Assembly (NCBI RefSeq): GCF_001613205.1
Contig: NZ_BDBX01000036.1
Location: 1-64,000 of the forward strand
DNA from: Nocardia sienata NBRC 100364
GTDB lineage: Bacteria > Actinomycetota > Actinomycetes > Mycobacteriales > Mycobacteriaceae
Reading direction: 5' to 3'
Length of the DNA stretch: 64,000 nucleotides
The position numbers were made by a program, and so were the translations under genes. Position 1 is the first letter of the stretch, and each line of letters begins with the position of its first letter. This document shows positions 27,119 to 36,935 of this stretch, piece by piece. The notes below the pieces were generated by a model. That model did not search any database, had not been told where the DNA came from, and saw nothing but the letters and a program-made list of their open reading frames with translations.

Positions 27119-27850
27119 TCAGATCTTGCGGATCACGGTGACGACTTTGCCCAGAATACGTGCGTCGTTACCCGGAATCGGTTCGAAATGCGGGTTGTGC
27201 GGCATCAGCCAGACGTCCTTGCCGCTGCGTTTGAACGTTTTCACGGTCGCTTCGCCGTCCAGCATCGCCGCGACGATATCGCCGTTGTCGGCCACGTTCT
27301 GCTGGCGGACGACCACCCAGTCGCCGTCGCAGATGGCGGCATCGACCATGGATTCACCGACCACCTTCAGCAGGAACAGCGAACCGTCGCCGACCAGTTC
27401 GCGGGGGAGTGGGAACACGTCTTCCACCGCCTGTTCCGCCAGGATGGGGCCACCGGCGGCGATCCGTCCGAGCACCGGTACGTAGGTCGGGATCGGCTGA
27501 TCGGTACCGCCGGTCGCCTCGGATGCGGCGGCGGTATCGGCGGGGGGCAGGGTGGTCACCGAGCGGACGGCCTCGTCCATACCGCGGACGTCTACGGCGC
27601 GGGGACGGTTGGGGTCGCGGCGTAGATATCCCTTGCGTTCCAGGGTGCGCAGCTGGTGCGCGACCGAGGAGGTGGAATTCAGGCCGACCGCGTCACCGAT
27701 CTCGCGGATGCTGGGCGGATAGCCGCGCAGACTCACCGAGGACCGGATGACCTCGAGCACCTTGCGCTGACGCACGGTGAGATCCGCACCGGTCGCCCCC
27801 GGTTCGGTGCCGGGGCCGGCCCCGTCACCCGTGTCGTCTGTTTGGCTCAC
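27119..27850 (-). CDS. lexA: SOS repressor LexA
   Basis: The SOS repressor, self-cleaved when RecA filaments form. The product has 243 residues. The winged helix domain contains [20 protein letters not shown] and [16 protein letters not shown]; the cleavage site is the Ala-Gly bond in [14 protein letters not shown]; the catalytic Ser lies in [11 protein letters not shown] and the Lys in ATVKTFKRS. Two adjacent GTG codons (27853 and 27850) follow GGG at 27859-27861; I use the second. The frame remains open 28 codons further upstream without a family match. An SOS box lies 121 bases upstream. Confidence 0.97.
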   Translation of the reverse strand: MSQTDDTGDGAGPGTEPGATGADLTVRQRKVLEVIRSSVSLRGYPPSIREIGDAVGLNSTSSVAHQLRTLERKGYLRRDPNRPRAVDVRGMDEAVRSVTTLPPADTAAASEATGGTDQPIPTYVPVLGRIAAGGPILAEQAVEDVFPLPRELVGDGSLFLLKVVGESMVDAAICDGDWVVVRQQNVADNGDIVAAMLDGEATVKTFKRSGKDVWLMPHNPHFEPIPGNDARILGKVVTVIRKI

Positions 27851-27970
27851 CACAACCGCCCTTTCTCGTCGGTCTCCGGCCCGGTGACCGCCGTCCCGGC
27901 AGACGGCCCGGACCGGCTGTGCCCGAAGTTTCATGTCGTGCAGTGAATCTAGTCGGCGCTCTCGGATCTA

Positions 27971-27986
27971 TCAAACATCTGTTCGA
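27971..27986. promoter_or_regulatory. LexA box upstream of lexA
   Basis: TCAAACATCTGTTCGA matches the SOS consensus TCGAAC-N4-GTTCGA with one mismatch (third base). It lies on the lexA side of the divergent lexA/divS-like interval, giving the usual autoregulation of lexA. Confidence 0.8.
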
Positions 27987-28034
27987 GGTATGTCCGGCGT
28001 TGCTACTGACATTATCCCCCCGGCATGGTAAAAA

Positions 28035-28065
28035 TCGAACATCAGTTCGTCGAACATTTGATCGA
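28035..28065. promoter_or_regulatory. Two overlapping LexA boxes upstream of the divS-like gene
   Basis: TCGAACATCAGTTCGT (28035-28050) and TCGAACATTTGATCGA (28050-28065) each match TCGAAC-N4-GTTCGA with one mismatch and share one base. They end 45 bases before the divS-like start codon, so this gene should be under tight SOS control. Confidence 0.84.
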
Positions 28066-28110
28066 ATGCCGCCCATGGTTCCGCGAGCAACCAGCACGGA
28101 GGTCTATCCG

Positions 28111-28575
28111 ATGAACACCGCTATCAGCGTGACCGGTACCGGCACGCGGGAAGACGTCACCGCCCGGGTACGGCCCGGTCCGGTCCCGCCGGGGGAGACC
28201 GGAACGGCCCGTCCGGGCGAGGGCGGGTTGCCGGGCCCGGACACGTGGCGGCCTCGTCCGTCCCGCCCATGCAGCGCGGGGCTGCATCGGGGCGGGGCGA
28301 TCGGGTACCGACCGGTCGTCCGGTCCGCCGCGGTGGTCGCACGTCGCGGGCCGGCGTTGCGGCCCCGGCCGCCCGAACCCGGCGATCTGGTCGGGCGGGC
28401 CCGAGTCGGTTATGCGGCGACAGCCTTGACCGCCGTGATCACCGCGACGGTGGTGGTCGCCTTCCTCGCATTGTCCCACCTGCGGGCCCCGGATCCGGCG
28501 CCCGGACCGACTCCGGCCGGAATTCCGGCCGCGGCGGTGCCCGGTCCGGCCGCCGACGCGCCCGGGCCCCGATAG
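28111..28575 (+). CDS. SOS-linked division-suppressor-like membrane protein (DivS/ChiZ position), no LysM
   Basis: A 154-residue protein with a long Pro/Arg/Gly-rich cytoplasmic N-terminus (about 1-100), one transmembrane segment (GYAATALTAVITATVVVAFL) and a 30-residue Pro/Ala-rich tail. It occupies the place of DivS of C. glutamicum and ChiZ (Rv2719c) of M. tuberculosis, SOS-induced single-pass proteins divergent from lexA that inhibit cell division. ChiZ has a LysM domain after the membrane helix; here none is visible in any frame. GGAGG at 28098-28102 fixes the ATG at 28111. Function is inferred from context. Confidence 0.68.
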   Translation: MNTAISVTGTGTREDVTARVRPGPVPPGETGTARPGEGGLPGPDTWRPRPSRPCSAGLHRGGAIGYRPVVRSAAVVARRGPALRPRPPEPGDLVGRARVGYAATALTAVITATVVVAFLALSHLRAPDPAPGPTPAGIPAAAVPGPAADAPGPR

Positions 28576-28778
28576 CGTGTCGGCGGCACGTGCGTCCGGA
28601 CCAGGGGTGAGCGCGCGCACGACACACCCCGTACCGGTATCCTCGATGTGTTATGCACTCGAGCCGGTGCGTGTGACCGGCCCACCCGTACCCGGGCACC
28701 GGCCCGGTACCCGCGCTCGCCGGACCCGCGACCGGCGCCGGTTCGGCCGCGAGCGTTCGCAGCGACGAAGGACCCCGG

Positions 28779-29246
28779 ATGCACTGCCCGTACTGCCGAC
28801 ACCCCGACTCCCGGGTCGTCGACTCGCGACTGGCCGACGAGGGCGCCGCCATTCGCCGCAGACGCTCCTGCCCGGAATGCGGCCGCCGTTTCACCACGGT
28901 GGAGACCGCGATCCTGTCGGTGGTCAAACGCAGCGGTGTCACCGAGCCGTTCAGCCGGGAGAAGGTGATTCGCGGGGTCCGGCGCGCCTGCCAGGGCCGC
29001 GAGGTCGACGACGATGCGCTGAATCTGCTGGCCCAGCAGGTGGAGGACGCGGTCCGGGCCAAGGGATCGCCGGAAGTACCGAGTCATGAGGTCGGCCTGG
29101 CGATTCTCGGGCCGCTACGCGAACTGGACGAGGTGGCGTATCTGCGTTTCGCCTCGGTCTACCGATCCTTCACCTCCGCCGAGGATTTCGAACGCGAGAT
29201 CCGGGATATGCGGCAGGCCCGGGCGGCGGTCGGCCCCGGCGACTGA
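28779..29246 (+). CDS. nrdR: Transcriptional repressor NrdR
   Basis: A 155-residue nucleotide-sensing repressor of ribonucleotide reductase genes. The zinc ribbon uses Cys3, Cys6, Cys31 and Cys34 (MHCPYC and CPECG), followed by the ATP-cone domain (about 46-136) with [20 protein letters not shown] and a C-terminal [14 protein letters not shown] motif. The start is fixed by MHCPYC. Convergent with hrpA, 10 bases between stops. Confidence 0.98.
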   Translation: MHCPYCRHPDSRVVDSRLADEGAAIRRRRSCPECGRRFTTVETAILSVVKRSGVTEPFSREKVIRGVRRACQGREVDDDALNLLAQQVEDAVRAKGSPEVPSHEVGLAILGPLRELDEVAYLRFASVYRSFTSAEDFEREIRDMRQARAAVGPGD

Positions 29247-29256
29247 TCGGGTGGCC

Positions 29257-32200
29257 TCAGCGGCGCACGGCCGCGATCGCCTTCTGGATCCGCTTGGTGG
29301 AGACCGGATACGGCGTGCCCACCTTCTGGGCGAACAGGCTCACCCGTAACTCCTGGATCATCCACCAGATCTCGGTGACGTCGGATGCGTTGCGCCGCGC
29401 CTCCGGTAACCGGGCCAGCAACTGGTCGTAGGCGGCCAGCGCGGTGTCCACGTCGGTCATCGCCTGGCGGTCGCGCATCGCGGACCCGGGCAGGGCCGCG
29501 AGCCGGGCCTGCGCCGCGCGCAGATATCGGGGCACTTCCCGCAGCCGGGCCGGGCCCCATTCGGAGACGAACCCGTCGAACAGCAGCTCTGCCAGCTGAT
29601 CCCGTACGTCCTCGGCGATATCGGATTCCCGCACGCCGATCAACGCGGTCGACACCTCGTGCGCCGCGGCCAGGACCGGTACGACCAGCCGCACGATCCG
29701 GGTGACCAGCTCGTTCAGCTTCGGCCGCAGCGCCGCCACCAGGCGCTCGAACTGCGCGGGGTCGCGCACGGGCCCACCCGCGGCGCCGATGAGCTGGTCG
29801 GCCGCCGCGGCGCGGCAGTCCTCGACCAGCGCGTCGACCGAACCGTACGGATTCTGGCTCAATACCAGCCGATCTGCCGGGGACAGACCCGCGGTGACGG
29901 CGCGCACCGAGGTGGGGATGGCGTTGAGCACCAGCGCCCGGGTCCCGGCTCGCATGGCCCGCGCCTGTTCGGCGGGCGAGGTGAGCACCCGGACCGCCAC
30001 ACCGTCGGCTTCCGGAACCAGCGCGGGGTATCCGGTGACGGTCTGGCCGCCCACTTCCCGGCGCACGGTGTCATCCAGGGTGCCCAGGGATTCCGAGGTC
30101 CACACCGTCGCGGGAGCGCGTTCGGCGTTCGCCGTGGCGGCGGCCACCGAGGCGGAGACCTGATCGGCCAGACGGGTCCGCAATTGCGCCAGACTCTTGC
30201 TCGTTTCCAGGACGCGGCCGTCGGTATCGGTGGCGGCGAAGGTCATGCGGAGATGCTCGGGCAGCGCGGCCGGGTCCATATCGCCGGGAGCGATCGGCGT
30301 GCCCGCCAAGCGGGTCAGCTCCCGGGCCAGCCCGGTCCGCAGCGGCTCGGCCCGCGGGGTGAGGACGCGCAGGGCCGCGGCCGCGAAATCCGGCGCGGGG
30401 ACCACTGTGCGCCGCAACTGTTTCGGCAGTGTCTTGATCAGCGCCGCGGCCAGTTCCGCACGCATCCCCGGCACCAGCCAGTCGAACCCGACCGCTCGGA
30501 CATGAGCCAGCTGTGCCACCGGAATGCGCACGGTCACACCGTCGTCGGCCTGCCCCGGCTCGAATTGGTAGGTGAGCGGGAAGGACAGCTCGCCCTGGCG
30601 CCAGACGTCGGGAAAGTCCGTGGGGTCCAGCCGGTTCGCGTTCTCGTTCACCACCGTCTCGGTCGTGAAATCCAATTGATGGGGGTCCTGCCGGCGGGCC
30701 GTCTTCCACCAGGTGTCGAAATGCCGGACCGAGACGATATCGGCGGGGACCCGGCGGTCGTAGAACTCGAAGAGCACTTCGTCGTCGACGAGGATGTCCC
30801 GGCGCCGGGCTCGGTGCTCGAGATCGGCGATATCGTCGAGCAGCGCCCGGTTGCGATGGAAGAACTCGTGCCGGGTCTGCCATTCGCCCTGCACCAGGGC
30901 ATGTCGCAGGAACAGCTCCCGCGAGACCTCGGGGTCGATACGCCCGTAGTCGACCGGCCGGCCGGTCACCAGGGGGACGCCGTAGAGGGTGACGCGTTCG
31001 TAGGCTCGTGCAGCGCCGCGCTTGGACGACCAGTGCGGTTCGGAATAGATGCGTTTGACCAGATCCCCGGCGAGCTGTTCGGCCCACTCGGGCTCGACGC
31101 GGGCGGCGATCCGGCCCCACAGGCGTGAGGTCTCCACCAGTTCCGCGGCCATCACCCAGCGCGGCGGTTTCTTGGCCAGCGCCGAACCCGGGAAAATCAT
31201 GAACTTGGCGTTGCGTGCGCCGAGGAACTCCCGGGATTCGGCTTCCCTGACCCCGATATGCGACAGCATGCCCGACAGCAGCGCCTGATGGACGGCGGTC
31301 GCGTCCCACGGGTCGGTATCCGGGGTCATCTCCTCGACCGGCCGGGGGGACGCGGTGGCGGTCCGTGCGCGCTCGACGGCTTCCCGTTCCGGCTTCGTAC
31401 CGTTGCGTCCGCGCCTGCGCCGCGGACCGCTCGCGGAGCGTGCGGGGTGGGGATCGGTCGTCGCTGGCTCGGCGGTCTGCTCGTGCAGCGACCAGCCCAT
31501 GCCCTTGGTGATGGTGCGCAGCTGGCCGTACAGGTCCTGCCACTCGCGGATCCGCAGGTAGTGCAGGAATTCCTCGCGGCACATCCGTCGGAAACGGCTG
31601 GCCGACAGCGCCCGCCGCTGACCGGTGAGGTAATCCCACAGTCGCAGGTACGCCAGGAAATCGGAGTTCGGCACGACAAACCGGGCGTGTTTCGCGTCCG
31701 CGGCCTGCTGCTGGTCGACCGGCCGTTCGCGGACATCCTGGATCGACAGGGCGGCCACGATCACGAGCATCTCGGCCAGACAGCCGTTGCGGTGGGCTTC
31801 GACGAGCATCCGGCCCATGCGCGGGTCCACCGGCAGTCGCGCCATCTCCCGGCCCGTCGGCGTGAGGGTGGGGCCTGATCCGGACCGTCGGCGCCTCCGA
31901 TCGTCGCCTGTCTCGTCGTGGTCCGCGGAATCCGCTTCCCGGTCCCCGGTTTCCGCCGGCGCCGGGGGGTGGGCCGGGCGCTTGTCCGGTGCGCTGCGGG
32001 TGAGTGCGCCCAACTCCTCCAACAGCGCGACACCGTCGCGGACCGCGCGCTGGTCCGGCGCCTCCACGAACGGGAACCGTTCCATCTCACCCAGTCCGAG
32101 CGCGGTCATCTGCAGGATGACCGCGGCGAGGTTGGTACGCAGGATCTCCGGATCGGTGAACGCCGGCCGAGACTCGAAATCGTCCTCGGAGTACAGGCGG

Positions 32201-33444
32201 ATGCAGATACCGTCGGCGACCCGGCCGCACCGGCCGGACCGCTGCCGTGCCGAGGCCTGCGAAATCGGTTCGATCGGCAGTCGCTGCACCTTCGTGCGCA
32301 TGGAATAGCGGGAGATCCGGGCGGTACCGGGGTCGACCACATAGCGGATACCCGGTACGGTGAGCGAGGTCTCGGCGACATTGGTGGCCAGCACCACCCG
32401 CCGACCGGTGTGCGGGGCGAACACCCGGTGCTGTTCGGCCGCGGACAGCCGGGCGTACAGCGGCAGGATCTCGGTCCGGGACAGCTTCAGATCCGCGAGC
32501 GCGTCGGCGGTATCGCGGATCTCCCGTTCACCGGAGAGGAACACCAGCACATCGCCGTCACCTTCGGCGAAGAGTTCGGTGACCGCCGCGCAGATCGCAT
32601 CGACCGGGTCTCGGTCGACCGGCCGGTGATCTTCTTCCTCGTCGGCTTCCTCCGGTACCGGCAGGACCAGCGGCCGATACCGGATCTCCACCGGGTACGA
32701 GCGGCCCGAGACCTCCACGATCGGTGCCGGGTTGCCCGCGGCGTCGGCGAAATGCCGGGCGAACAGTTCCGGGTCTATGGTGGCCGAGGTGATGACGATC
32801 TTCAGATCCGGGCGCCGGGGCAGCAGCTGCTTCAGGTAGCCGAGCAGGAAATCGATATTGAGACTGCGTTCGTGGGCCTCATCGATGATGATCGTGTCGT
32901 AGGCGCGCAGCAGCCGGTCCCGCTGGATCTCCGCGAGCAGGATTCCGTCGGTCATCAATTTGACCAGCGTGTGCTCGGCGGCATGGTCGGTGAACCGGAC
33001 CGTATAGCCGACCGTGTCGCCCAGCTCGGTCCCCAGTTCCGTGGCGATTCGCTCGGCGACCGTGCGCGCGGCGAGCCGGCGGGGCTGGGTGTGCCCGATC
33101 GCCCCGCGGATACCCCGGCCCAGCTCCAGGCAGATCTTCGGGATCTGGGTGGTCTTGCCGGAGCCGGTCTCCCCGGCCACCACCACGACCTGGTGGGCGG
33201 CGATGGCGGCCGCGATATCGTCGCGGCGACCGGTGACCGGCAGCTGCTCGGGATAGGTGATCGTCGGTAGCGCTGCCCGCCGGGCGGCGATACGTTCCTC
33301 GGCCGCCGTGATCTCGGACTCGATCCGGGACAGGTCGCCACCGCGCACTCGATCCAGTTGCCGGTGCAGCCGGTGTTCGTCGCGGAGGGTGAGAGAGGCC
33401 AACCGGGTACGAAGCTCCCGGTGCGTGACTGCGGTCCTGGTCAT
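29257..33444 (-). CDS. hrpA: ATP-dependent RNA helicase HrpA
   Basis: A 1395-residue DEAH/RHA helicase, close to the length of E. coli HrpA (1300), which resolves collided ribosomes. Walker A GETGSGKT is at 91-98, the DEAH box in IIDEAHERSLNIDFLLGYL, motif III in ITSATID and motif VI in QRSGRCGRV. The C-terminal half carries the HA2/OB regions and the DUF3418 domain specific to HrpA. I use the ATG at 33444 (MTRTAVTHREL); 56 codons of basic, unconserved frame lie upstream. A low-complexity His/Arg-rich insert occurs near the middle (about 31350-31470 and 31860-31990). Confidence 0.97.
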   Translation of the reverse strand: MTRTAVTHRELRTRLASLTLRDEHRLHRQLDRVRGGDLSRIESEITAAEERIAARRAALPTITYPEQLPVTGRRDDIAAAIAAHQVVVVAGETGSGKTTQIPKICLELGRGIRGAIGHTQPRRLAARTVAERIATELGTELGDTVGYTVRFTDHAAEHTLVKLMTDGILLAEIQRDRLLRAYDTIIIDEAHERSLNIDFLLGYLKQLLPRRPDLKIVITSATIDPELFARHFADAAGNPAPIVEVSGRSYPVEIRYRPLVLPVPEEADEEEDHRPVDRDPVDAICAAVTELFAEGDGDVLVFLSGEREIRDTADALADLKLSRTEILPLYARLSAAEQHRVFAPHTGRRVVLATNVAETSLTVPGIRYVVDPGTARISRYSMRTKVQRLPIEPISQASARQRSGRCGRVADGICIRLYSEDDFESRPAFTDPEILRTNLAAVILQMTALGLGEMERFPFVEAPDQRAVRDGVALLEELGALTRSAPDKRPAHPPAPAETGDREADSADHDETGDDRRRRRSGSGPTLTPTGREMARLPVDPRMGRMLVEAHRNGCLAEMLVIVAALSIQDVRERPVDQQQAADAKHARFVVPNSDFLAYLRLWDYLTGQRRALSASRFRRMCREEFLHYLRIREWQDLYGQLRTITKGMGWSLHEQTAEPATTDPHPARSASGPRRRRGRNGTKPEREAVERARTATASPRPVEEMTPDTDPWDATAVHQALLSGMLSHIGVREAESREFLGARNAKFMIFPGSALAKKPPRWVMAAELVETSRLWGRIAARVEPEWAEQLAGDLVKRIYSEPHWSSKRGAARAYERVTLYGVPLVTGRPVDYGRIDPEVSRELFLRHALVQGEWQTRHEFFHRNRALLDDIADLEHRARRRDILVDDEVLFEFYDRRVPADIVSVRHFDTWWKTARRQDPHQLDFTTETVVNENANRLDPTDFPDVWRQGELSFPLTYQFEPGQADDGVTVRIPVAQLAHVRAVGFDWLVPGMRAELAAALIKTLPKQLRRTVVPAPDFAAAALRVLTPRAEPLRTGLARELTRLAGTPIAPGDMDPAALPEHLRMTFAATDTDGRVLETSKSLAQLRTRLADQVSASVAAATANAERAPATVWTSESLGTLDDTVRREVGGQTVTGYPALVPEADGVAVRVLTSPAEQARAMRAGTRALVLNAIPTSVRAVTAGLSPADRLVLSQNPYGSVDALVEDCRAAAADQLIGAAGGPVRDPAQFERLVAALRPKLNELVTRIVRLVVPVLAAAHEVSTALIGVRESDIAEDVRDQLAELLFDGFVSEWGPARLREVPRYLRAAQARLAALPGSAMRDRQAMTDVDTALAAYDQLLARLPEARRNASDVTEIWWMIQELRVSLFAQKVGTPYPVSTKRIQKAIAAVRR

Positions 33445-33610
33445 TGCATCGACCAGCCTATCGAAACCCGGCCTCCGGTCCGGTCGCGGCCCGGTCCGGT
33501 ACCGCCGGCCGGTGGTGGCTCGGGCGGTGCCCGGGGGATCGAAGATCTCCCTGCGGCCGATCGGTCGTGCGAGTATGGACGGGGTGCGCTTTTGTGAAAG
33601 GCGGTGCGGC

Positions 33611-34246
33611 ATGGCCGGATTCGTACTCGATCAGGCCGGCGTGCGGGCTCTGGTGGCGCTGGCGTTCGCCGGGGCGGCGCTGGTGGTGCTGGCCCGGGTG
33701 ATGTTCGCCGCGCCGGTACTCGCGACGGGGGAGACCGAGAGCGGTGCCGCGGGCTGCGGTGATCCGGCACACGGCGGTGATCACGAATCCGATGCCGCGC
33801 ATCTGCTGATGTGCGCGGTCATGCTGGTGATGGTGCTGTTCCCCACCCGGGTGCACACCCATGCCCTGCACGGCGTGCTGCTCGCGATGACGCTGGTGTT
33901 CACCCTCCTGCTGGGTGACCGGCTCGTGCGCTGGTATCGCGATGCGTATCCGCGGGCCGGGCAGCGCGCGGCGGCCATCGGCTACCACCTGGTCGGGGCC
34001 GCGGTGATGCTGTTCACGATGTCGGGACACGGCGGAGCCGGACACGGTGCGGATCCGGGGGCGGCCTCTGTATTCGCCGCCGTATTCCTGGCGGACGCCG
34101 TCGTGGTGCTGGTCTCGGTGCGCACCGGCCGGGCGCGCTGGTGGGTCGCGCATCCGGACGCGCCGGCCACGGGACGCGGGCTGCCCGTCGCGGTGCTGCC
34201 GCACCTCGTCATGGATCTCGGTATGGCCTACATGTTGCTGGCCTGA
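33611..34246 (+). CDS. DUF5134 membrane protein
   Basis: A 211-residue protein with about six transmembrane segments and an unusual number of His residues at helix ends (DPAHGGDHESDAAHLLM, FPTRVHTHALHG, SGHGGAGHG and LPHLVMDLGMAYM). The layout fits DUF5134, an uncharacterised actinobacterial family often placed near copper or metal proteins; the histidines suggest metal contact, but that is inference. AAAGGCGG lies upstream of the ATG at 33611. The 3' end overlaps a small antisense ORF. Confidence 0.82.
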   Translation: MAGFVLDQAGVRALVALAFAGAALVVLARVMFAAPVLATGETESGAAGCGDPAHGGDHESDAAHLLMCAVMLVMVLFPTRVHTHALHGVLLAMTLVFTLLLGDRLVRWYRDAYPRAGQRAAAIGYHLVGAAVMLFTMSGHGGAGHGADPGAASVFAAVFLADAVVVLVSVRTGRARWWVAHPDAPATGRGLPVAVLPHLVMDLGMAYMLLA

Positions 34247-34359
34247 CCGCCGACAGCCCGGCCGCGCAGCACGGTCGAGATACGGACGTGTTCGGGAGCG
34301 AGCGCAGCGCGCACCAGTTCGGCCACCACCCCGGCGCTGTCCGCGGTATCCGGGACCAT
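34228..34359 (-). CDS. Possible 43-residue protein coupled to the DUF3516 helicase
   Basis: An ORF of 43 codons starts at an ATG that shares one base with the helicase stop (TGATG at 34357-34361). It reads MVPDTADSAGVVAELVRAAL and continues to a TAG at 34228-34230, with codon choice like its neighbours. It overlaps the last 19 bases of the convergent DUF5134 gene. The coupling and codon use argue for translation; no homologue is recognised, and it could be a decayed C-terminus of the helicase. Confidence 0.35.
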   Translation of the reverse strand: MVPDTADSAGVVAELVRAALAPEHVRISTVLRGRAVGGQASNM

Positions 34360-36866
34360 CACCCCGACACCACCGTGACCTCGTCGAACACCACATCACC
34401 GGCCGCATCGGATTCGGCCAGGTCGACAGTGGCGATCAGCGCCCAGCCGTGGTCGCCCGCCGGATCGTCGAGAGTCTGCCGTACCTGCCAGAAACCGGGC
34501 CGCGTCTCGACCCGGAACAATTGCGGACCGCGTGCGTCCGGCCCGGTACCGATACTGTCGTATTCGTCGAAATAGGGACCGAGATCGGCCGCCCAATCCG
34601 GGCCGGGCGACAGTTCGGCCAGCTCGTCCCAGCGCTGCCGGGCGGCCAGTTCGACCCGGCGGAACACGGCGTTGCGCACCATCACCCGGAATGCGCGCTC
34701 ATTGGCGGTGACCGGGCGTACGCTCTCTGCGCCGAACGCGATCTGCTCGGTGTCGGTCTCCGCACCTGCCCCGGTCAGCTGCTCCCATTCGTCGAGCAGA
34801 CTGGAATCCACCTGCCGCACCAGCTCGCCCAGCCATTCGGTGAGATCGTCGAGTTCTTCGCTGCGCGCCGACTCCGGAACGGTCCGGCGCAAAGCGCGGT
34901 AGGCGTCGGCAAGGTAGCGCAGCACCACCCCTTCGGAGCGGGCGAGTTCGTAGTAGGAGATCAGTTCGGTGAAGGTCATTGCCCGCTCGACCATGTCGCG
35001 CACCACCGATTTCGGCGACGGCGCGAACTCCGACAACCACGGATGCCCGGCCCGGTAGGTCTCGTAGGCGCCCTCGATCAGTTCCGCGAGCGGCTTCGGC
35101 CAGGTGATCTCCTCGAGCAGTTCCATCCGCTCGTCGTAGTCGATGCCCTCGGCCTTCATCTCGGCCACGGCTTCCCCGCGCGCCTTGTGCTGCTGGGCCA
35201 TCAGCAGTTGCCGGGGATCCTCGAGCGTGGCCTCGACCAGCGACACCATATCGAGCGCGTAGCTCGGCGACGCGCTGTCGAGCAGTTCGAATGTGGCGAG
35301 CGCGAACGGTGACAGCGGCTGGTCCAGCGCGAAATCCCGCTGCAGGTCCACGGTGAGCCGCGCGTAGCGGCCGTGCTCGTCGGGTTCGGGGAGCTGCTGC
35401 ACCACGCCGGCATCACGCAGCGCGCGGTACAGCCGGACGGCGCGCAGGATATGGCGCCGCTGCGCCGGCCGCGGTTCGTGATTGTCCTCGAGCAGATGCC
35501 GCATGGCCTGGAAACAATTGCCCGGCCGGGCGATCACATTCAGCAGCATCGCGTTGGTGACCGCGAACCGCGACACCATGGGTTCGGGCGCGGCCGCGAC
35601 CAGACGGTCGAACGTCTCCTCGCTCCACGACACGAAACCCTCGGGCGGTTTACGGCGCTGCACTTTGCGCATCTTCTTCGGGTCGTTACCGGCTTTGGCC
35701 AGCAACCGGGTGTTCTCGACCTCATGGTCGGGGGCCTGCACCACCACGGTGCCCATGGTGTCGAAACCGGCCCGACCGGCCCGCCCGGCGATCTGGTGGA
35801 ATTCCCGGGCCTTGAGCCGCCGGGTACGGACACCGTCGAATTTGGTGAGGCCGGTCAACAACACGGTGCGGATCGGGACGTTGATACCGACTCCCAGGGT
35901 GTCGGTACCGCAGACGACCTTCAGCAATCCGTCCTGGGCCAGGCGCTCCACCAGTCTGCGATATTTGGGCAGCATTCCGGCGTGATGCACGCCGATACCG
36001 TGCCGGATGAGGCGGGACAGCGTTTTTCCGAAGCCGGACGAGAAACGGAATTCGCCCAGAGCTTCCGCGATCGCGTCCTTTTCGGCCCGGCTGGCGAAGT
36101 TCGCGCTGGTCAGTGCCTGAGCCCGTTCCAGAGCCGCGGCCTGGGTGAAATGGACGACATACACCGGAGCCTGATGTGTGGTGACCAGCTCGGTCAGCGT
36201 TTCGGTGATCGGCGTACGCGCGTAGGAGAAATGCAGTGGTACCGGACGCTGGGTACCCGCGACCACCGCGGCAGCGCGGCCGGTGCGCCGCTCGAGGTCG
36301 GCGGCGAAGAAATCCACCTCGCCGAGAGTGGCCGACATCAGCAGGAACTGTGCGCCGGGCAGTTCGAGCAGTGGCACCTGCCATGCCCAGCCGCGGTCGG
36401 GATCGGCGTAGAAATGGAATTCGTCCATCACCACCTGCCCGATATCGGCGCCCGGACCCTCCCGTAATGCCAGGTTTGCGAGGATCTCGGCGGTGGCGCA
36501 GATGATGGGTGCGGTCGGGTTCACCGCCGCGTCTCCGGTCACCATGCCCACGCGTTCGGCGCCGAAAACCTCGCACAGCGCGAAGAATTTCTCGCTCACC
36601 AGTGCCTTGATCGGGGCGGTGTAGTAGCTGCGCAGCCCCCGGGTCAGCGCGAAGAGGTGGGCGCCCACGGCGACCAGCGATTTACCCGAACCGGTGGGGG
36701 TGGCGAGAATGACATGGGATCCGGCCGCCAGCTCCAGTAACGCCTCGTCCTGGGCCGGATAGAGCGCGGTACCCTGCTCGGCGGCCCATATCGCGAACGA
36801 CTCGTACAGTGCGTCGGCGTCGGTCCCCGGTATCTCGAGCAGCTCGGTCAGATCCACTCCGGACAC
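34359..36866 (-). CDS. Ski2-like SF2 helicase with C-terminal DUF3516
   Basis: A 835-residue ATP-dependent helicase. Motifs in order: Walker A ATPTGSGKS (about 55-63), motif Ia YYTAPIKALVSEKFF, motif II as DEFH (VVMDEFHFYADPDRGWAWQ) rather than DEVH or DEAH, motif III LLMSATLGE, and motif VI QIAGRAGRAGFD. The C-terminal half is DUF3516, typical of an actinobacterial Ski2-type group whose substrate is not established. It starts with a GTG at 36866; other in-frame GTGs lie within 3 codons. No partner other than the small coupled ORF. Confidence 0.92.
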   Translation of the reverse strand: MSGVDLTELLEIPGTDADALYESFAIWAAEQGTALYPAQDEALLELAAGSHVILATPTGSGKSLVAVGAHLFALTRGLRSYYTAPIKALVSEKFFALCEVFGAERVGMVTGDAAVNPTAPIICATAEILANLALREGPGADIGQVVMDEFHFYADPDRGWAWQVPLLELPGAQFLLMSATLGEVDFFAADLERRTGRAAAVVAGTQRPVPLHFSYARTPITETLTELVTTHQAPVYVVHFTQAAALERAQALTSANFASRAEKDAIAEALGEFRFSSGFGKTLSRLIRHGIGVHHAGMLPKYRRLVERLAQDGLLKVVCGTDTLGVGINVPIRTVLLTGLTKFDGVRTRRLKAREFHQIAGRAGRAGFDTMGTVVVQAPDHEVENTRLLAKAGNDPKKMRKVQRRKPPEGFVSWSEETFDRLVAAAPEPMVSRFAVTNAMLLNVIARPGNCFQAMRHLLEDNHEPRPAQRRHILRAVRLYRALRDAGVVQQLPEPDEHGRYARLTVDLQRDFALDQPLSPFALATFELLDSASPSYALDMVSLVEATLEDPRQLLMAQQHKARGEAVAEMKAEGIDYDERMELLEEITWPKPLAELIEGAYETYRAGHPWLSEFAPSPKSVVRDMVERAMTFTELISYYELARSEGVVLRYLADAYRALRRTVPESARSEELDDLTEWLGELVRQVDSSLLDEWEQLTGAGAETDTEQIAFGAESVRPVTANERAFRVMVRNAVFRRVELAARQRWDELAELSPGPDWAADLGPYFDEYDSIGTGPDARGPQLFRVETRPGFWQVRQTLDDPAGDHGWALIATVDLAESDAAGDVVFDEVTVVSG

Positions 36867-36935
36867 CCTACGGGCCCGCGCGTACCGTTCACCGGCACGG
36901 TGGGCCTGTGCCGGGTCTCGGCTTGTCGTGGCGGG

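Noticed and set aside
31918-33270. Long open frame antisense to hrpA
   Set aside because: Shadow of the hrpA coding frame with no domain signature.
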